Positions 33,896-42,568 of a stretch of DNA of 64,000 nucleotides are shown in pieces. The stretch is from an uncultured Acidobacteriota bacterium (GTDB lineage Bacteria > Acidobacteriota > Terriglobia > Terriglobales > Acidobacteriaceae), in the NCBI GenBank assembly GCA_903832055.1, contig CAILAC010000008.1, forward strand, positions 1 to 64,000, written 5' to 3'. The notes beneath the pieces were generated by a model that had not been told where the DNA came from, did no database searches, and saw only the letters and a program-made list of their open reading frames with translations. How positions within the stretch are numbered: position 1 is the stretch's first letter; each line of letters begins with the position of its first letter. Made by a program: the position numbers and the translations under genes.

Positions 33896-35743
33896 ATGAA
33901 TGAGCGGCCCAAGAGCGCTGCCGAGGTACGCATGTCAGGTTTCGTGGCGAAGAATTCTGTTCGATTGGGTTTATTGAGCGGAATAGTTCGATGGTTGGTT
34001 TTCCGAACGGCAATTTGGCGAGCAGCCCGAGTTTTCATCCGTGGAAGCATCCCGACAACGATATTGGCTCTGCATGTAGGCTTATCAGTTCCAGCGATTT
34101 GGGCACAGCAATTGCCCGCGGCGAAGCTCAGCAGTGCATCGGATTCGGGAGCCTCCATTCAAGGCCTGGTGGTCGGGGTGGCAGGCGGACCCGTTTCAGA
34201 CGCGAAAATCATGCTCGAACAAAAGGGCGAAGCCGGTACGGTTACAACGAAAACAGACCAGGCAGGAAATTTTGCGCTTTCAGGACTAGGTTCGGGTACA
34301 TATTTCGTCCGGGCTGAGAGCGGCGGGCTGCGCAGCGCTATTGTGTCTGTAACGGTGCAGCCTGGCGCGGCCACCGTAAATTTGAAGTTGCAACTCTTCG
34401 ACCCGAAGGCAGGAGCCAGGGCCGATAGTGGAAATCCTGCCGGAACAACTCCCGGATCAAATCTGACCCCGACTTCAAATCAAACAATGGAGTTCGCCGA
34501 TCAGCCGAATTTCACCGTGGCGGGCGTGACTGACTGGACTGCAGTGGGCGGTCACGGATCCGACGCAATCCTGCGCACCAGCGAAACACTGGCACGCGAG
34601 GCGCTGACGCTGAAAGCTGACAGCTCCGGGGCATCCAAGACAGGAACTGGAAGAGGTTCTGCGGACCCGAGCACTGCGGAGAGCGATCTGCGAGCAAAAC
34701 TGGCTGCCGCCCCGGGGAGTTCTACGGCGAATCATGCGCTGGGGGAGTTTTTGTTGCGACAGGGGCGGTATGAGGAGGCAGTTCCGCTCCTCCAGAAGTC
34801 GTACGATGCCAACCCGGCAGATGTTGCCAGCGAATATGATCTGGCACTGGCCGAGCGGGGCACAGGAGCAGCGAAAGAGGCTCAGGAACATGTGCGGAAG
34901 TTGCTCGCTTCCCAGCCCAATGCTGATGTGCATCGCCTGGCGGGCGAAATTGAGGAGCAACTCGGAGATCCGCTGGCGGCCGTGCGCGAATACGAACAGG
35001 CCGTACGGATGGAGCCGAGCGAGCAGAACTACTATGCCTGGGGCTCTGAACTGCTGCTACATCGGGCGGTTTGGCAAGCCCAGGAAGTATTCAAGAAGGG
35101 GACCAAAGAATTCCCCAAGTCGGCCCGTATGTTGTCAGCTCTGGGCTCCGCGCTGTTTGCCAGCGCACTCTATGATGACGCTGCCCTGCGGCTATGTGAG
35201 GCATCCGACCTGAATCCCGGAGATCCGTTGCCCTACAAATTCATGGGCAAGATTGAATTGGCAGCGCCCACTCTTTTGCCATGCATTGAGCAGAAGCTGG
35301 CCCGATACGCCCAGGACAATCGGGGGAACGCAGAGGCTCAATACCTTTACGCCATGGCTATCTGGAAGCGCCAGGCGCAGCCAGCCGACACTCATGATCT
35401 TGAACTGGTCGAGACGCTTTTGACCAAAGCGGTTCAACTGGACAACCAGTGTGGCGACGGATACCTCCAGCTGGGAGTCCTTCGTTCGGTACAGCACAAG
35501 CCAGATGAAGCCGTTAACTTCTACCGCAAGGCGATTGAGGTCAATCCTCAGCTAGGCGAGGCGCATTACCGGCTAGGCGTGGCGTATGATCGCATGGGCG
35601 AATCGGCGAAGGCCAAAGAGCAGTTTCAACTTCACGATGAGATTGAAAAGGCGCAGGCTGACGCGATTGAAGAACAAAGGCGCGAGGTCAAGCAGTTTCT
35701 GATTGTTCTGCAAGGTCAGAATGGTTCAGGGCAGGCAAATTGA
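33896..35743 (+). CDS. Exported carboxypeptidase-regulatory/TPR protein
   Basis: Up to 615 residues: a basic n-region, a hydrophobic export segment 'TTILALHVGLSVPAIWAQQ' (about 53-71), and a carboxypeptidase-regulatory-like beta-sandwich (about 84-170; 'GSGTYFVRAESGGLRSAIVS'). A low-complexity linker leads to TPRs from about residue 265 to the end. The TPR half matches the protein at 28107-29522 throughout, including 'VREYEQAVRMEPSEQNYYAW' and the end 'EVKQFLIVLQ'. The shorter start ATG 33932, with GAGG five bases upstream, is plausible. It is divergent from the TonB receptor and followed by the HbpS-like gene. Confidence 0.85.
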   Translation: MNERPKSAAEVRMSGFVAKNSVRLGLLSGIVRWLVFRTAIWRAARVFIRGSIPTTILALHVGLSVPAIWAQQLPAAKLSSASDSGASIQGLVVGVAGGPVSDAKIMLEQKGEAGTVTTKTDQAGNFALSGLGSGTYFVRAESGGLRSAIVSVTVQPGAATVNLKLQLFDPKAGARADSGNPAGTTPGSNLTPTSNQTMEFADQPNFTVAGVTDWTAVGGHGSDAILRTSETLAREALTLKADSSGASKTGTGRGSADPSTAESDLRAKLAAAPGSSTANHALGEFLLRQGRYEEAVPLLQKSYDANPADVASEYDLALAERGTGAAKEAQEHVRKLLASQPNADVHRLAGEIEEQLGDPLAAVREYEQAVRMEPSEQNYYAWGSELLLHRAVWQAQEVFKKGTKEFPKSARMLSALGSALFASALYDDAALRLCEASDLNPGDPLPYKFMGKIELAAPTLLPCIEQKLARYAQDNRGNAEAQYLYAMAIWKRQAQPADTHDLELVETLLTKAVQLDNQCGDGYLQLGVLRSVQHKPDEAVNFYRKAIEVNPQLGEAHYRLGVAYDRMGESAKAKEQFQLHDEIEKAQADAIEEQRREVKQFLIVLQGQNGSGQAN

Positions 35744-35774
35744 GGTTCAAGCAAACATCTTGAGGGGGAATGGA

Positions 35775-36245
35775 ATGGTGAAGGGATTCGTTGTATTACT
35801 GGCACTTGCTCTGACAATGCAGGCCAAGGCACAAGATTTGCCGAGCAAGCCGTATCTGGATTTGGCGGCGGTGAAGACGATGGTTGCGGCTTCAGAGGCG
35901 AAGGCCAAGGAGTTGAAGGTGAGCGTATCGATCTGCGTGGTGGACGAGAGCGGCAACCTGATCTTTTTTGAACTGGGACAGGGGTCTCCGCTGAACACGA
36001 TTCAGTTTGCGCAGAAGAAGGCACGCCACGCGGCCTTCTACGGGAGTCCCTCGAAGGATGGTCAGGATGCGGCGAAGAAGGGTGCTATCGAAGTGCTGGC
36101 GTTCCCGGAGTTCTTCCCCAACCAGGGTGGCGTGCCGGTCAAGGTCGGGGACCACATTCTCGGAGGCATCTCGGCGAGTGGTGCGAAGTCAGAGATTGAC
36201 GAGCAGATTGCCCAGGCCGGCGCGGACGCTCTGCTGAAGAAGTAG
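35775..36245 (+). CDS. Exported HbpS/GlcG-family protein
   Basis: 156 residues with a signal peptide ('FVVLLALALTMQAKAQ') and a single GlcG/HbpS domain ('LAAVKTMVAASEAKAKEL', 'VSICVVDESGNLIFFELGQG', 'FPNQGGVPVKVGDHILGGIS'). Family members include extracellular heme-binding HbpS of Streptomyces and uncharacterised proteins in glycolate and redox operons. A GAGGGGG ribosome binding site precedes ATG 35775; the longer frame overlaps the upstream gene. It lies 31 nt behind the TPR gene, so co-transcription is likely. It is convergent with the CRTAC1 operon, with only 13 nt between stops. Confidence 0.88.
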   Translation: MVKGFVVLLALALTMQAKAQDLPSKPYLDLAAVKTMVAASEAKAKELKVSVSICVVDESGNLIFFELGQGSPLNTIQFAQKKARHAAFYGSPSKDGQDAAKKGAIEVLAFPEFFPNQGGVPVKVGDHILGGISASGAKSEIDEQIAQAGADALLKK

Positions 36246-36258
36246 AGCGCCCACGAGC

Positions 36259-38061
36259 CTATGCCGGCTTGGGTTTGAAGGTCGCGACGATTCCCTCTCC
36301 TTCGCGAATGGTGAGTATCTGGTTGGCTTTGACCTGCTTGAATAGTTCAGTCTTTTGCGTGGTCGGCCAAATCACTTCGATGAGGTCCGCAGTCTCTGCT
36401 TTCCCCAAGCCAAAGTGCAGGCGCAGGTCTCCCTGTGACATGACACTGGTGCCGCTATGGACCTCGTCCATCTGGACATGTTTTCCGGTGGTTACCTTGA
36501 CCCGAGCGCCAATGGCGGTGCGATTGCATTTGGTACCGACCAGTTTGAGCTTGATCCAGTTCTGCTTGTTACCGCCATCATTGCGCAGCAGTGATGGTGG
36601 GTCATTCAGGTTAAGCACCAGCACGTCGATGTCGCCATCATTATCGTAGTCGCCAAAGGCAGCGCCGCGGCTGGAGTAGTGCTCACTGATTCCAGGACCC
36701 ATATCGGCCGAGACGTCTTTGAAGTGCCCATTGCCCTGGTTCTTGTAGACGAGCCTTGGGTTCTTGTAGGTCTGGCCAAAGTTGTAGTTGTCGATCTCGG
36801 GATAGACGTGGCCGTTGATCTGGATAATGTCCTGCCAGCCATCGTTGTCGTAGTCAACAAAGCCACAGCCCCAGGCTACGTAGCGATTGTTGACTCCAAT
36901 CCCGGTTGGAAAGGTAAGGTCACTGAAGGTGCCGTCACCGTTGTTGTGGTAGAGATTGCTGGTGTCATCGGCAAAGTTGGTCTTGAAGATATCGAACCAG
37001 CCGTCGCAGTCGTAGTCGGCTACCGCGATGCCCATGCCCGCCTGTTCATGGCCGTTGTCACTGTAAGCGCATCCTGCCATGACAGCGACATCGGTGAAAG
37101 TGCCATCGTGGTTGTTCTTGAAAAGAATGCTGGGCTCGGAATCGACAGCGACGTAGATATCTGGCCAGCCGTCATTATCAAAATCGTACGAAACTGCGGT
37201 GATAGAGTAGCGCGGGCCGGGCTTGAGGATGCCTGCCTTCTGCGAAACGTCGGTGAAGGTGCCGTCGCCGTTGTTGTGATACAGGATGTTGGTATCGCCG
37301 GGGAGCCCGCGAGGGCCGCACATTGTGGGCACGCCCTTCCACTGGCAGAAATTCGTGTCGTCGGGCATTGGAATCTTGCCGGGATCGAGCTTGATGTAAT
37401 TGCAGACGAAGAGATCGAGGTGACCGTCCCGGTCGTAATCGAGGAAAGTGCAGCCCGCGCCCCAGCGAACCTGCTCCTGAAAGAGACCCGCCTTCTGGGT
37501 CACATCTGTAAAGGTGCCGTTGCCATTGTTGTGAAAGAGGACGTTATGTCCCCAGAAGCAGCAGAAGAGGTCATCCCAGCCGTCGTTGTCATAGTCGCCT
37601 ACGCAGACGCCGGTCTGCCAGCCCGTGCGGCCAAGTCCTGATTTTTCAGTGACATCGGTGAATGTGCCGTCACGGTTGTTTTTGTAGAGATGCGACGTGG
37701 GTGCTTTGCCCGCCGGCCACTTGGCGTCAAGCCGGTCGCCGTTGGTGAAGTAGATGTCAAGCCAGCCATCGTTGTCGTAGTCAAAGAACGCTAGGCCGCT
37801 TCCCTTGGCTTCAATGATCGAGCGCTTATGGTCGATGCCGCCCCACACGTTGGGAATGGTCAGACCCGCCTGCTGCGCCACGTCGACAAACTGGACGGGA
37901 GACACGGCTGGGGGCGCTGGAGGTGCAACGGTGTTTGAAAGCGCAGTCTGGAGCAGCGCTGGGTCGCGCCATTTCCAGAGCGGAGTGGCAAGCGCCTCGG
38001 TGAGCGAACTGCCGAGCAGGAAGAGGGATGAGCCGAGAAAGCGACGACGGGGTACATTCAT
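36259..38061 (-). CDS. CRTAC1 family FG-GAP/ASPIC protein, Tat-exported
   Basis: 600 residues with a twin-arginine signal ('PRRRFLGSSLFLLGSSL') and an integrin-alpha-like beta-propeller. At least seven calcium-binding loops are seen ('FFDYDNDGWLDIYF', 'GDYDNDGWDDLFCC', 'LDYDRDGHLDLFV', 'ADYDCDGWFDIFK', 'GDYDNDGDIDVLVL' among them). The C-terminal ASPIC/UnbV domain has 'KCNRTAIGARVKVTTG' and 'LRLHFGLGKAETADLIEVIW'. CRTAC1-type proteins are secreted, and their substrates are unknown. It is the last gene of a four-gene operon with another CRTAC1, a TPR and a CRTAC1-redoxin-TPR gene. Confidence 0.93.
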   Translation of the reverse strand: MNVPRRRFLGSSLFLLGSSLTEALATPLWKWRDPALLQTALSNTVAPPAPPAVSPVQFVDVAQQAGLTIPNVWGGIDHKRSIIEAKGSGLAFFDYDNDGWLDIYFTNGDRLDAKWPAGKAPTSHLYKNNRDGTFTDVTEKSGLGRTGWQTGVCVGDYDNDGWDDLFCCFWGHNVLFHNNGNGTFTDVTQKAGLFQEQVRWGAGCTFLDYDRDGHLDLFVCNYIKLDPGKIPMPDDTNFCQWKGVPTMCGPRGLPGDTNILYHNNGDGTFTDVSQKAGILKPGPRYSITAVSYDFDNDGWPDIYVAVDSEPSILFKNNHDGTFTDVAVMAGCAYSDNGHEQAGMGIAVADYDCDGWFDIFKTNFADDTSNLYHNNGDGTFSDLTFPTGIGVNNRYVAWGCGFVDYDNDGWQDIIQINGHVYPEIDNYNFGQTYKNPRLVYKNQGNGHFKDVSADMGPGISEHYSSRGAAFGDYDNDGDIDVLVLNLNDPPSLLRNDGGNKQNWIKLKLVGTKCNRTAIGARVKVTTGKHVQMDEVHSGTSVMSQGDLRLHFGLGKAETADLIEVIWPTTQKTELFKQVKANQILTIREGEGIVATFKPKPA

Positions 38062-38173
38062 AAGTTGGGACCATTATAGAGATTTGAACGGTCCGATTGA
38101 TTGGACCTTTTGATGTAACCCTGGCAGAGCATGACTTGCCTGCGCAGCAGACGAGAGGCTGGCTGACCGGGTT

Positions 38174-39943
38174 TCACTTGCTTGGCACTCTTGGGAACGA
38201 GCGCGGGATGATGCCTGCACCCTCCTTAACGGCGATGATCTGGTCCAGGGGCGGGTTGGTCAGCTTTTCAACATAGCCGCTGGGCCAGGTAATCGTAAGC
38301 GAATCGATCTTGGTGCGCTTGCCGAGGCCAAAGTGAATACGGGGGTCGCTGGCCGACATATAGCTGGTGCCTCCGATAGCCTGCATCGTTTGAGTCACAC
38401 CCTCAGCTGTGAGCTTGAGCAGCGCGCCGGTGCCGTCGCGGTTGGATTTTGTGCCAATGAGTTGGACAGACAGCCAGTGATTCGCGTTTCCGCCGTCATT
38501 GCGCAGCAGCTCTGGCAGGTCATCCCGGATATTAACCGCAATATCGATGTCGCCGTCATTGTCAAAGTCGGCTGTGGCGAGACCGCGCCCAGCGACGGGG
38601 CGGATAAAGTCGGGTCCCAGCGATTCTGAGACTTTCTCAAAATGTCCCTTACCAACATTGCGATACATTAACATCGGCTCTTTGTAGAAGATTTCGCTGT
38701 GGAAGAGGTTGACGTTTTCGAGCATTGCGCCGTTCAACTGCAAGATGTCGGGCCAGCCGTCGTTGTCGTAGTCAACAAACTTGGTGGCTATACCGCTGAA
38801 AAGCATGGACTTGTTGCCGATGCCTGAGGCGTAGGTGTCGTCAATGAATGAGCCGTCGCCGTTGTTGAGGTAGAGGCGGTTCAGTTCGAGGTCAAGATGA
38901 GTAATGTAGACATCGAGTGAGCCGTCGCCATCCACGTCAGCGGCATCAATGCCCATGCCAGCCTCATAGCGGCCGTCTTCGCTGGCTGCCAGTCCTGAGA
39001 CAAGCGAGACATCCTTGAAGGTGCCGTCGTGGTTGTTCAGGAAGAGGAAGTTGGGCCAGGTATCGTTGGCAATGGCGATGTCGGGCCAGCCATCATTGTT
39101 AAAGTCTGCGAGAACAACGCCCATGCCTTTTGATTCCGGCAAGCCTACGCCTGATTTTTCACTTACGTCGGTGAACGTGCCGTCGTGGTTGTTGTGGTAT
39201 AGCTTGGTCTTTTGCCCTTTGTAGTTGCCGGGATTGCAGTAGGAGCGATAGCCCGGCTTCTGTTCGCCGCAGAAGATATTCGTCTTCGGGGTCCAATCGA
39301 TGTAGTTGGTTACGACGAGATCGAGGTAGCCATCCTTGTCGTAGTCAAACCAGCCGGCGCTGGCGGACCATCCACCTTCATCAGCCACGCCAGCCTTGGC
39401 GGTCACGTCGGTGAATGTGCCGTCGTGATTGTTGCGATAGAGAATCGCGCGGCCGTATCCGGTGACGTAAAGGTCTGGAAAGCCATCGTTGTCAAAGTCC
39501 CCCACCGCCACGCCCTGGCCATAGTGGCCCTCGCCGCCGACGCCTGCCTTGACCGTCACGTCTGTAAAAGTACCATCGCCGTTGTTGTGGTAGAGGGCAG
39601 AGCGCAGCGGCGCAGGGGGTTTGTAGACATCAGTGGCGGCAGTTTGGACAAAGTAGAGGTCCATGAGGCCGTCCTGATCGTAGTCGAGCCATGCAACGCC
39701 CGTACCCATCGTTTCGAGATAGTACTTCTCGTCGCTTTGGGTGCCGTCTTGAAGGAAGGTAATGCCGGCGGCCTTGCGGATGTCGGTGAAACGGACGGGG
39801 ATGGGAGTTGCGGGCGCTTCAGGAGGTTTGGCTGCTTTCTGGGCGACTGCATCATTCCACGGGAAGCAAGGGCTGAAAACAAGCAGCGCCAGCAGGACGC
39901 GCAGATTGACAGTTCTGGAACTGAAGCCTCTCGACCGCCACAT
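38174..39943 (-). CDS. CRTAC1 family FG-GAP/ASPIC protein
   Basis: 589 residues: signal peptide ('LRVLLALLVFSPCFPWNDAV') and seven FG-GAP/VCBS calcium loops ('LDYDQDGLMDLYF', 'GDFDNDGFPDLYV', 'FDYDKDGYLDLVV', 'ADFNNDGWPDIAI', 'ADVDGDGSLDVYI', 'VDYDNDGWPDILQ', 'ADFDNDGDIDIAV'). A C-terminal ASPIC/UnbV domain follows ('IGTKSNRDGTGALLKLT', 'RIHFGLGKRTKIDSLTITW'). Unlike its downstream neighbour it uses a Sec-type signal. It starts 2 nt after the TPR gene stop and ends 112 nt before the next CRTAC1 gene. It may have arisen with that gene by duplication, since the domain order and loop pattern are the same. Confidence 0.93.
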   Translation of the reverse strand: MWRSRGFSSRTVNLRVLLALLVFSPCFPWNDAVAQKAAKPPEAPATPIPVRFTDIRKAAGITFLQDGTQSDEKYYLETMGTGVAWLDYDQDGLMDLYFVQTAATDVYKPPAPLRSALYHNNGDGTFTDVTVKAGVGGEGHYGQGVAVGDFDNDGFPDLYVTGYGRAILYRNNHDGTFTDVTAKAGVADEGGWSASAGWFDYDKDGYLDLVVTNYIDWTPKTNIFCGEQKPGYRSYCNPGNYKGQKTKLYHNNHDGTFTDVSEKSGVGLPESKGMGVVLADFNNDGWPDIAIANDTWPNFLFLNNHDGTFKDVSLVSGLAASEDGRYEAGMGIDAADVDGDGSLDVYITHLDLELNRLYLNNGDGSFIDDTYASGIGNKSMLFSGIATKFVDYDNDGWPDILQLNGAMLENVNLFHSEIFYKEPMLMYRNVGKGHFEKVSESLGPDFIRPVAGRGLATADFDNDGDIDIAVNIRDDLPELLRNDGGNANHWLSVQLIGTKSNRDGTGALLKLTAEGVTQTMQAIGGTSYMSASDPRIHFGLGKRTKIDSLTITWPSGYVEKLTNPPLDQIIAVKEGAGIIPRSFPRVPSK

Positions 39944-39945
39944 GC

Positions 39946-42492
39946 TTAAAGCGTCCTGTCGGCGAGGGAGAGCGCGAGCTGGAGCAGCTGGGTACGATTA
40001 GCTGCGGTCATTGGCTCATTCACTGTGGAAGAAGTCGCCGGGGCTTGGGCGAGTACTTTTTCGATGCGGGTAATATCAAGGCCGCCGACGGCATTGCTGT
40101 TCTTGAATCGATTGAGAACTTCCTGAGCCTTGGCAATCTGCCCGGTCTGGAAGTAGAAGACGCCAAGTGTGGAGTAGCTGCCGGGCCATTCGGGAAGCAG
40201 GTCAACGGCGCGCTCAAGCTCGTCTGCCGCTTTTGCAGTGTTTCCCTCCAGAACTGAGGCAAGTCCGAGGCCCCACAGAATTTTCCCAGATCCGGGGATG
40301 CGTGCCTGGCCTTTGAGGAGGGTCTGTTTGGCGGCGGCGGCATTATTCTGGCGAAACTGAAGCAAGGCCAGTGTCAAGTAATCCTGATCGTTATCAGGGT
40401 TGCGATTGATAGCGTCGCGAAAAATCCCCTCAGCGTGGGTTGCATCGCCGAGGTGGGCATAGATATCGCCGAGCAGGGCAAGGTAGGCGTCATCCTTGCG
40501 GCCCGGCTCAGAAACCTGTTCGGCTGCGGCAAGAGCCTCAGGATATTGGCGTTTGCGGAAGAGCGCATTGGCCAGATCGAACTTGACCTCGTCGGAATCA
40601 GGATTGGCGAGCAGAGATGTTTGGAAGTGTTGGATTGCCTCATCGTAGAGGTGATAGCGGGCGAGCAGGACGCCAACGCCCGTAAGAGTTCTATAGTCAG
40701 AGGCGCTGAGCTTATCGAGATCCGCGACTGTGCTCCTGGCTTCATCAAACTTGCCGGCCTTGAGGTAAGCCTCGGCCAGCATATAGAGGTTTTCGGGCTG
40801 GTCGGGATGTTTCTTGATTTCGTTGTTCAGTTCAGCGAGATCGAGTTGACTGCGTGCGCTCGCATCGAGTTTTGAGCGGGTGTCGAGATAGTCAAAGAGA
40901 TGTTCAAATGGATAAGGACCAGTCGAGACGTCTTTTGACAGGGTCTGGAAGACGTTGAGGTCGCGGTCGGCGGCGGCGGTTTGATGCAGGCTGCGCTCCA
41001 CCATAGCGAGCTTGTAATAGCCAGTCGAGGGGTTATGGCTCACCTTGACATATTTACGCAGCAGGTCTGCAGCATCGGCAAAGTTGCGCTGAGCAATGCG
41101 CAGGTTGGCCAGTTCAAGCAAGGCGTCGGGAAACTCTGGATTGTTCTTGAGGATTTCGACAAATTTAGTCTCTGCCGCAGCGTTATCACCCTGCCGCTCG
41201 GCGATGAGGCCAGAGTTGAACAGGCAGGAGTTGTTGTGCGGATCGAGCTTGAGGCCTTCCTGAAAGAACTTCTTGGCCTCGTCGAAGCGACCGAGGTACA
41301 GGTAAGGCAGACCGAGAAAGGCATAGGAGCGGGCCGACGGCTCGATTTCTATGAGCTTGGTGAATGATTCGATCGACTTGTTGACCTTGCCAGACATGAA
41401 GTAGCTTTCGCCCAGGGTCGCAAGGAGGTCGGTGCGCCTGGGGGCAAGCTGGAGGCCGGATTCGAGAAGAGGTATTGCATCTTCGTAGTAGTTCTGCGAG
41501 ATGCTGACCTGAGCCATCAGGTAGATGATGTCGATGTTTTCTGGAACGATCTTGTGTGCGCGTACCAGCAGGTCGAGCGCATCAAGCGGGCGCGATTCTT
41601 TCTCATAAACCTGAGCCAGCAGGTAGAGCGCATCCGGGGTCTCGGGCTTGAGTTTCAGCGCACGTGATAGTGCGACCTCGGCCTTGGGATTTTCGTTGTT
41701 GCGCAAGAAGGTCTGACCGAGGTTGTATAGGATCTCGAAGGTGCCGGGTTGCAGGGCGTCGGCTCGTTCCAACTCTGCCTGGGCCTGCGGATATTGCTTC
41801 GCAGAGGCTAACATAGCGCCAAGCGAGAAATGTACCTGTACGTCAGCCTCATTTTGCTTTGACAACTCAGCGGCAAGACGAAGGGCCTCCGCGTTCCGTT
41901 TAGTCTGGAAATAGGCGTTTATGAGGTTGAAGCTGGTGGCAACGTTGGCGGGATGGATGCGGGCGAAGTGCGGAATTGCTTCAGCGGGCAGACCCTTGGC
42001 CATGAGAAGCACGCCCAGATTGTAGTTGGCGTCCTCGTTGGCCGGGTCGACTCGAAGTGCTGCGTGAAATTCCTTTTCTGCCGGATCGGCCTGCTTCTGC
42101 GCCATGTAGAGATTTCCCATATTGACATGGGTTTTGACGGACGCAGGTGCAATCCTGAGCGCATTCCGAAAAGCTGATTCGGCGGACGTAAAGTCCTGTC
42201 GCTGAATCTCGATGATGCCCAGCATATTCAGGCCTTCGATGCTTGCCGGTGTTCGCTGCAGCTGTTCGAGAACTAGCTTGCGTGCCTCATCAAGGCGCCC
42301 TTGCTGCACAAGCGCTTTGATGGGCTGGAACTCCGGTGAGACACCGGACTCAGACTTCTGAGGCTCGCGATTCCGGGAAGCCGCTGCCTGAGGAGAAGAG
42401 TGGGCTGACGGTACCTGCTGGGCTGTGGCGCAGTAACTGCCCCAGATGAGGGCGAGCAGAACAAGGCCCTTGCACGAGCTATTCCTTGCCAT
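39946..42492 (-). CDS. Large exported TPR protein
   Basis: 848 residues: signal peptide 'CKGLVLLALIWGSYCATAQ' and then at least sixteen tetratricopeptide repeats spanning almost the whole chain. Examples are 'AESAFRNALRIAPASVKTHV', 'EVALSRALKLKPETPDALYL' and 'AKKFFQEGLKLDPHNNSCLF'. ATG 42492 follows GAGGTC; the frame begins 14 codons earlier. It sits between the CRTAC1-redoxin-TPR gene (76 nt upstream) and a CRTAC1 gene (2 nt downstream), so it is an operon member. It probably forms a periplasmic scaffold for the CRTAC1 proteins. Confidence 0.9.
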   Translation of the reverse strand: MARNSSCKGLVLLALIWGSYCATAQQVPSAHSSPQAAASRNREPQKSESGVSPEFQPIKALVQQGRLDEARKLVLEQLQRTPASIEGLNMLGIIEIQRQDFTSAESAFRNALRIAPASVKTHVNMGNLYMAQKQADPAEKEFHAALRVDPANEDANYNLGVLLMAKGLPAEAIPHFARIHPANVATSFNLINAYFQTKRNAEALRLAAELSKQNEADVQVHFSLGAMLASAKQYPQAQAELERADALQPGTFEILYNLGQTFLRNNENPKAEVALSRALKLKPETPDALYLLAQVYEKESRPLDALDLLVRAHKIVPENIDIIYLMAQVSISQNYYEDAIPLLESGLQLAPRRTDLLATLGESYFMSGKVNKSIESFTKLIEIEPSARSYAFLGLPYLYLGRFDEAKKFFQEGLKLDPHNNSCLFNSGLIAERQGDNAAAETKFVEILKNNPEFPDALLELANLRIAQRNFADAADLLRKYVKVSHNPSTGYYKLAMVERSLHQTAAADRDLNVFQTLSKDVSTGPYPFEHLFDYLDTRSKLDASARSQLDLAELNNEIKKHPDQPENLYMLAEAYLKAGKFDEARSTVADLDKLSASDYRTLTGVGVLLARYHLYDEAIQHFQTSLLANPDSDEVKFDLANALFRKRQYPEALAAAEQVSEPGRKDDAYLALLGDIYAHLGDATHAEGIFRDAINRNPDNDQDYLTLALLQFRQNNAAAAKQTLLKGQARIPGSGKILWGLGLASVLEGNTAKAADELERAVDLLPEWPGSYSTLGVFYFQTGQIAKAQEVLNRFKNSNAVGGLDITRIEKVLAQAPATSSTVNEPMTAANRTQLLQLALSLADRTL

Positions 42493-42568
42493 AAAGACCT
42501 CAATTCGATGCTGAAATTTGGCGTGGATGCTCATACCCTGAAATAAATCGGAATGCCCCTCAAGGCGC

